Assembly: GCF_004006535.1 (NCBI RefSeq)
Contig: NZ_RLIH01000006.1
Coordinates: 62,001-126,000, forward strand
Reading direction: 5' to 3'
From: Anaerosphaera multitolerans
GTDB taxonomy: Bacteria; Bacillota; Clostridia; Tissierellales; Peptoniphilaceae
Length of the DNA: 64,000 nt
In this document: piece after piece, positions 60,254 to 64,000 of the stretch
How positions within the stretch are numbered: position 1 is the first letter of the stretch
Layout: each line of letters begins with the position of its first letter
Program-made: the position numbers and the translations under genes
Notes under the pieces: generated by a model
Database searches by the model: none
The model's input: the letters and a program-made list of their open reading frames with translations, nothing else
What the model was told of the DNA's origin: nothing

Positions 60254-61170
60254 AATTTTTTCTTCTCCAAAAGATAATCACTATAGAGCTTTTCAAAAAG
60301 AGCCTTTACACTGGTCTTCTCTTTTACTTCTTCCACCACTTGACCGGCCATTATAGTACCATTAGTCATATCGCCTTCATGGACTGCCTTTCTCAATGAG
60401 CCTAAAGTTAAAATCTCCAGTTCTTCCATAGTGGCTCCTTGTTTTTCCTTTTCTATATATTCATTTACCATTTTATTTTTAAGTACTCTATTAGGTAAAC
60501 CGTTTATTCTTCCCATCACCGTTACCTGTGAGGACTTAGCTGCTATAATTCTGTCTTTATACTTCTCATGTACCGGACATTCATTTGTTGCCAGTAAACA
60601 AGTCCCCATTTGAACACCCACTGCACCTAGCACTTCTGCCGCTAAAATTTGTTTTCCCGAAGCGATTCCTCCCGCCGCAATAACGGGAATAGAAAGTTCA
60701 TCGGCTATTTGATGTATTAGTACCATACTTGTCAATTCTCCAATATGACCTCCCGCTTCCTGTCCCTCTGCTATTATTCCATCAACACCCAGACGCTCCA
60801 TTCTCACTGCCAAGGCTTTTGAAGAAACTACGGGAAATACTTTTATATTTGACTCTTTCCACTTTTCAATATACTTGCCGGGATTTCCCGCTCCTGTAGT
60901 TACAACAGGAATCTTATAATCACTTACAATTTCAGCTATTTCCTCAACCTCCGGATTAATTAGTAAAATATTTACTCCAAAGGGTTTATCCGTCTTGGAT
61001 TTACAAATTTCAATCTGCTTTTTTAAATCACTTGCGCTTAAGCCGCCCGTTCCTATTAATCCAAGTCCACCAGCATTACTAATTGCAGCTGCAAATTCCC
61101 CTGTGGCAATATGAGCCATTCCACCTTGAATAAACGGATATTTAATATTTAATATTTCTTCTAATCTCAT
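60241..61170 (-). CDS. fabK: Enoyl-ACP reductase II (FMN-dependent)
   Basis: 309 residues. FIQGGMAHIATGEFAAA, TGAGNPGKY, the QEAGGHIGELTSM segment with His142 (His144 in pneumococcal FabK), AAGGIASGKQ and GAVGVQMGTCLLAT. It carries out the last reduction of each elongation cycle. The length fits FabK (about 315). It follows fabH by 9 nt. FabK-type reductases are insensitive to triclosan. Confidence 0.93.
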   Translation of the reverse strand: MRLEEILNIKYPFIQGGMAHIATGEFAAAISNAGGLGLIGTGGLSASDLKKQIEICKSKTDKPFGVNILLINPEVEEIAEIVSDYKIPVVTTGAGNPGKYIEKWKESNIKVFPVVSSKALAVRMERLGVDGIIAEGQEAGGHIGELTSMVLIHQIADELSIPVIAAGGIASGKQILAAEVLGAVGVQMGTCLLATNECPVHEKYKDRIIAAKSSQVTVMGRINGLPNRVLKNKMVNEYIEKEKQGATMEELEILTLGSLRKAVHEGDMTNGTIMAGQVVEEVKEKTSVKALFEKLYSDYLLEKKKLCAK

Positions 61171-61179
61171 CTTTTCTCC

Positions 61180-62088
61180 CTAAACATCTACTATTGCTCC
61201 TGCAAAGGTAAGACCTCCCCCAAATCCAAACAAAAGCATTTTTTGGCCTTCCCTAAACATTTCCTTTTCATACATTTCTCCAAGACATATTGGAACACTT
61301 GCCGAAGAGGTATTTCCATATCTCTGTAAATTGGTATAGTACTTTTCCAAGCCGCCAATTTTCTTAGATACCGCTTTAATTATTCTTAAATTAGCCTGAT
61401 GGAGAACAAAATAATCTATTTCTTCCGGCTTAGTCGACGACTTCTCCAATATGTTCTTTAGACTTTTAGGTACTATATCCAGTGCGAATTTATAAATATT
61501 CTGTCCATGCATATAGATTTTTTCATCGTCTCCTCTTAACAATTTAAGATCGTCGCTACCCATTGTCCCGTTGTCATAGTAAAAAGGTTTTAAGTTTTTT
61601 TCAAATAACACTGCCCCTGCTCCATCACCAAAGAGCATTACCGTGGACCTATCACCTTTATCTACAAGCTTGCTAAGTTTCTCAGCTCCTACAATAAGAG
61701 CATACTCTCCCTCTCTTAACATCTGATGAGCCACTATAGCTCCACCTACAAATCCTGTACAGGCCATATTTATATCAAGGGCAAATACATCTTCACCAAA
61801 CTGAAATTCCCTTTGAATTATTGAAGATATGGAAGGCATAATATAATCCTGACTTAAAGTTGCAACTATAATAACCTTTACCTTTTCAATTTCCCCTGAA
61901 GTTAAATTTAATTTTTTTACAGACTCTACTGACATATCCTTTACGTCAGAATCTTCCCAATATCTGGTTTCTATTCCGGTTCTCTGCACTATCCATTCAT
62001 CTGAAGTATCTAAGTAACTTTCAAAGAAACTGTTTTTAACTGCATTTTTTGAATTATAGTGTCCCGCTTTAACAAATTTCAATCCCAT
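61180..62088 (-). CDS. fabH: 3-oxoacyl-ACP synthase III
   Basis: 302 residues with the triad Cys110 (NMACTGFVGG), His230 (FVLHQANLRI) and Asn259 (RYGNTSSAS). It starts chain synthesis by condensing a primer acyl-CoA with malonyl-ACP. Somewhat shorter than usual (about 320). The start overlaps the accA end by 10 nt. Confidence 0.94.
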   Translation of the reverse strand: MGLKFVKAGHYNSKNAVKNSFFESYLDTSDEWIVQRTGIETRYWEDSDVKDMSVESVKKLNLTSGEIEKVKVIIVATLSQDYIMPSISSIIQREFQFGEDVFALDINMACTGFVGGAIVAHQMLREGEYALIVGAEKLSKLVDKGDRSTVMLFGDGAGAVLFEKNLKPFYYDNGTMGSDDLKLLRGDDEKIYMHGQNIYKFALDIVPKSLKNILEKSSTKPEEIDYFVLHQANLRIIKAVSKKIGGLEKYYTNLQRYGNTSSASVPICLGEMYEKEMFREGQKMLLFGFGGGLTFAGAIVDV

Positions 62089-62969
62089 ATTAAATTCTCA
62101 TACTTCTTTCTTCTATTTTGTAATAATTCTTCCATTGGAACTTTTTTCAAGCTACTTATATTTTTTTCAAGAGATTTTTTCAATCTCTTATAGTTGTCCA
62201 TAAAGTCATCTTGATTTAAAGCCAAATCCTCTTCTATAATTTCATCACATATGCCATATTTTAAAAGGTCATAAGAGGTTAATTTCATTAAATTTATTGC
62301 CTCTTTAGCTCTTAGAGAATCCTTCCATAAAATAGAAGCAAAGCCTTCAGGCGATAAAATGGAGTATACTGAATTTTCCATCATAATAAGATGATCACAA
62401 ACTCCTAAAGCCAATGCTCCTCCACTGGAACCTTCGCCGATTATAACCGATACAATACTGGTCTTTAAACCGCACATTTCATAAATCGTACTGGCTATTG
62501 CCTCTCCCTGACCTCTTTCTTCCGCCTCTACACCCGGATAAGCCCCCTGGGTATCTACAAAACATACTACAGGTCTGTTGAATTTCTCGGCTTGTTTTGC
62601 CAGCCTTTGAACCTTTCTGTATCCCTCGGGATGAGGCATTCCAAAGTTTGCTTCCAAAGATTCTTTTAATTCTCTTCCTTTTTCAATTCCCAAAAAAGTT
62701 ACTACTTCATCTCCAAGAGTACCTATTCCTCCTACAATGGCCTTATCATCTTTAAACTTCCTGTCTCCATGAAAGAAAACAGGATCCTCAATTAAATTTT
62801 CAATATAGTCCATTGCCTTAGGCCTATTTTTATATCTGGCTAAAAACACTCTGTCTTCAGCATTTAAATTTTCTTTTGCTTCTTTAAGTTTGGTTTTTTT
62901 ATAAATATTAAATTCTTCGCTTCCTTTTTCTTCACTTAACAATTTATCAAATAACAACTTTATTTCCAT
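62079..62969 (-). CDS. accA: Acetyl-CoA carboxylase carboxyltransferase subunit alpha
   Basis: 296 residues, crotonase-like carboxyltransferase fold. Conserved GMPHPEGYRKVQRLAKQAEKF, FVDTQGAYPGVEAEERGQGEAIA and IGEGSSGGALALGVCD segments. With AccD it transfers the carboxyl group from biotin to acetyl-CoA. It overlaps accD by 23 nt, consistent with 1:1 production. Confidence 0.95.
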   Translation of the reverse strand: MEIKLLFDKLLSEEKGSEEFNIYKKTKLKEAKENLNAEDRVFLARYKNRPKAMDYIENLIEDPVFFHGDRKFKDDKAIVGGIGTLGDEVVTFLGIEKGRELKESLEANFGMPHPEGYRKVQRLAKQAEKFNRPVVCFVDTQGAYPGVEAEERGQGEAIASTIYEMCGLKTSIVSVIIGEGSSGGALALGVCDHLIMMENSVYSILSPEGFASILWKDSLRAKEAINLMKLTSYDLLKYGICDEIIEEDLALNQDDFMDNYKRLKKSLEKNISSLKKVPMEELLQNRRKKYENLIWD

Positions 62970-63834
62970 AATCTCTCCTATGGTATTTTAAAATCAAACC
63001 TAAATATTCCTTTAATTCTTTTCTGTGAACTATGTCATCTAAAAATCCATGTTCAAGTAAATATTCTGCACTTTGAAATTCCTCAGGTAAATTTTCTTTA
63101 ATCGTCTGTTCAATTACCCTTCTACCGGTAAAACCTATTAATGCCCCCGGCTCAGCTATTATTATGTCGCCAAGGCTGGCAAAACTAGCTGTCACTCCGC
63201 CGGTAGTAGGATCAGTCATAACAGATATATATAAATTACCCTCTTCACTGTGGTTTCTAAGGGCAAAGGTTGTTCTTGCCATCTGCATTAAAGAAAATAT
63301 TCCTTCCTGCATTCTGGCTCCGCCACTTGCAGAAAATGAAATTACAGGTAATCCATCTCTAGTTGCAAGTTCAAAGCATCTGGAAATTTTCTCTCCCACA
63401 TATACACCCATACTCCCCATTAAAAATCTACTGTCCATAACGAAACAATAACATTGGTTGCCGTTAATGCTTCCCTTACTTATTAAAACAGCTTCGTTTA
63501 ATTCACTTTTTTCTCTTGCAGACTTTAGCTTTCTTTCATAATCTGCAAACTCCAAGGGATTATAGGTCTTATCCTCATCTTCTATTATTGTATATCCTTC
63601 ATCCATTATTAAATTTAATCTATCTTCTGCAGGCATCCTTAAATGATTCTTACATTTCGGACAGATAAATTGATTATATTCCAAGTCTGATTTCAAAATA
63701 GTATTTCCGCATTTATTACATTGTAAAAATTCAATTTGATTTTTTACAAGATTTCTAACTATTTTTCTATCTCTTCGCTCTCTTAATTGTTTTACTTTTT
63801 TAAATACATCGGTATTAAGTTTAAAATAATCCAT
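62947..63834 (-). CDS. accD: Acetyl-CoA carboxylase carboxyltransferase subunit beta
   Basis: 295 residues. The N-terminal zinc ribbon has Cys39, Cys42, Cys58 and Cys61 (CNKCG, CPKCK). The carboxyltransferase core follows with SFSASGGARMQEGIFSLMQM and DPTTGGVTASFASLGDIIIAEPGALIGFTGRRVIE. It pairs with AccA. It starts 2 nt after the accC stop. Confidence 0.95.
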   Translation of the reverse strand: MDYFKLNTDVFKKVKQLRERRDRKIVRNLVKNQIEFLQCNKCGNTILKSDLEYNQFICPKCKNHLRMPAEDRLNLIMDEGYTIIEDEDKTYNPLEFADYERKLKSAREKSELNEAVLISKGSINGNQCYCFVMDSRFLMGSMGVYVGEKISRCFELATRDGLPVISFSASGGARMQEGIFSLMQMARTTFALRNHSEEGNLYISVMTDPTTGGVTASFASLGDIIIAEPGALIGFTGRRVIEQTIKENLPEEFQSAEYLLEHGFLDDIVHRKELKEYLGLILKYHRRDYGNKVVI

Positions 63835-63836
63835 TT

Positions 63837-64000
63837 TTATCTATATGCCTCCATTAAATTGAGAAGTTCATCTAGTTTTTCTTCTATAAAAGAAGTAGAA
63901 TAATTTCCCCTTATAAAGTCAATATCAAATAAAATAGCATAAAGTAAGTACTGGTTTGTGCTGACACCATCTATAATGATTTCCTCCAATGCCCTTCTCA
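63837..64000 (-). CDS. accC: Biotin carboxylase, C-terminal end only
   Basis: Partial gene entering from the right edge. My translation of the last 54 residues includes RALEEIIIDGVSTN, LLYAILFDIDFIRGNYSTSFIEE and the end MEAYR, matching the C-terminus of biotin carboxylase. Stop TAA at 63839-63837. The rest of the gene, and probably accB, lies beyond the window. Confidence 0.85.
   Translation of the reverse strand, partial: RRALEEIIIDGVSTNQYLLYAILFDIDFIRGNYSTSFIEEKLDELLNLMEAYR

Overview
The window is low-GC DNA from an anaerobic Firmicute. Gene content (butyrate-type acyl-CoA genes, GatCAB, FabK/FabT-type FASII, SLH-domain surface proteins, a two-gene SufCB machine, T-box control of argGH, many AGGAGG ribosome binding sites) fits the Tissierellia/Peptoniphilaceae (Peptoniphilus-like). 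This is an inference from gene content, not a database match. No tRNA, rRNA, CRISPR array, transposase or phage gene was seen. Layout: 1-5890 is a short-chain acyl-CoA module. Crotonase, CoA-transferase, a GntP-type permease and a window-edge etfB read leftward, and an acyl-CoA dehydrogenase reads rightward from a divergent, palindrome-rich control region. 5995-15259 is a leftward housekeeping run (SLH protein, tcdA, pcrA, ligA, gatC, gatA, gatB). 15572-17223 is sufC-sufB, flanked on both sides by paralogous SLH surface-protein genes. 19416-22444 holds an orphan Met8-like protein and a two-gene ABC exporter. 22469-23805 holds a DUF2007 protein and an M24 peptidase. 23890-29740 is the most unusual locus: a five-gene leftward operon for cell-surface acylation. 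It encodes a DltA-like adenylating enzyme, a GNAT protein, a carrier protein, an AlgI-type MBOAT, and a single protein that fuses an SGNH acyltransferase-like domain to an IcaB/PgaB-like polysaccharide deacetylase. It mixes parts of the D-alanylation (Dlt), alginate acetylation and PNAG systems and is not a canonical dltABCD operon. 30033-34025 has an M15 peptidase, a PadR regulator coupled to a SEDS (FtsW/RodA) relative that appears to lack the catalytic Asp, and a LysA-fold decarboxylase. 34191-45891 is central metabolism and repair: PEP synthase, CYTH protein, phosphoesterase, two tiny membrane proteins missed by length cut-offs, a YhaN/YhaO pair, an isochorismatase-fold hydrolase, a degenerate PfkB protein, phosphoglucomutase and YbaK. 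46000-48866 is a nearly identical tandem pair of YjiH-family membrane proteins. 49314-53153 is yaaA and then argGH behind a T-box leader that carries one Stem I but three successive T-box/terminator modules. 53192-55252 is an EF-G paralogue. 55392-64000 is a FASII operon in the order accC(partial)-accD-accA-fabH-fabK-fabK-like-fabD-fabG-fabF-fabZ-fabT, with the MarR-type regulator last. Several genes have starts that differ from the longest reading frame; these were set by ribosome binding sites and are stated in the entries.
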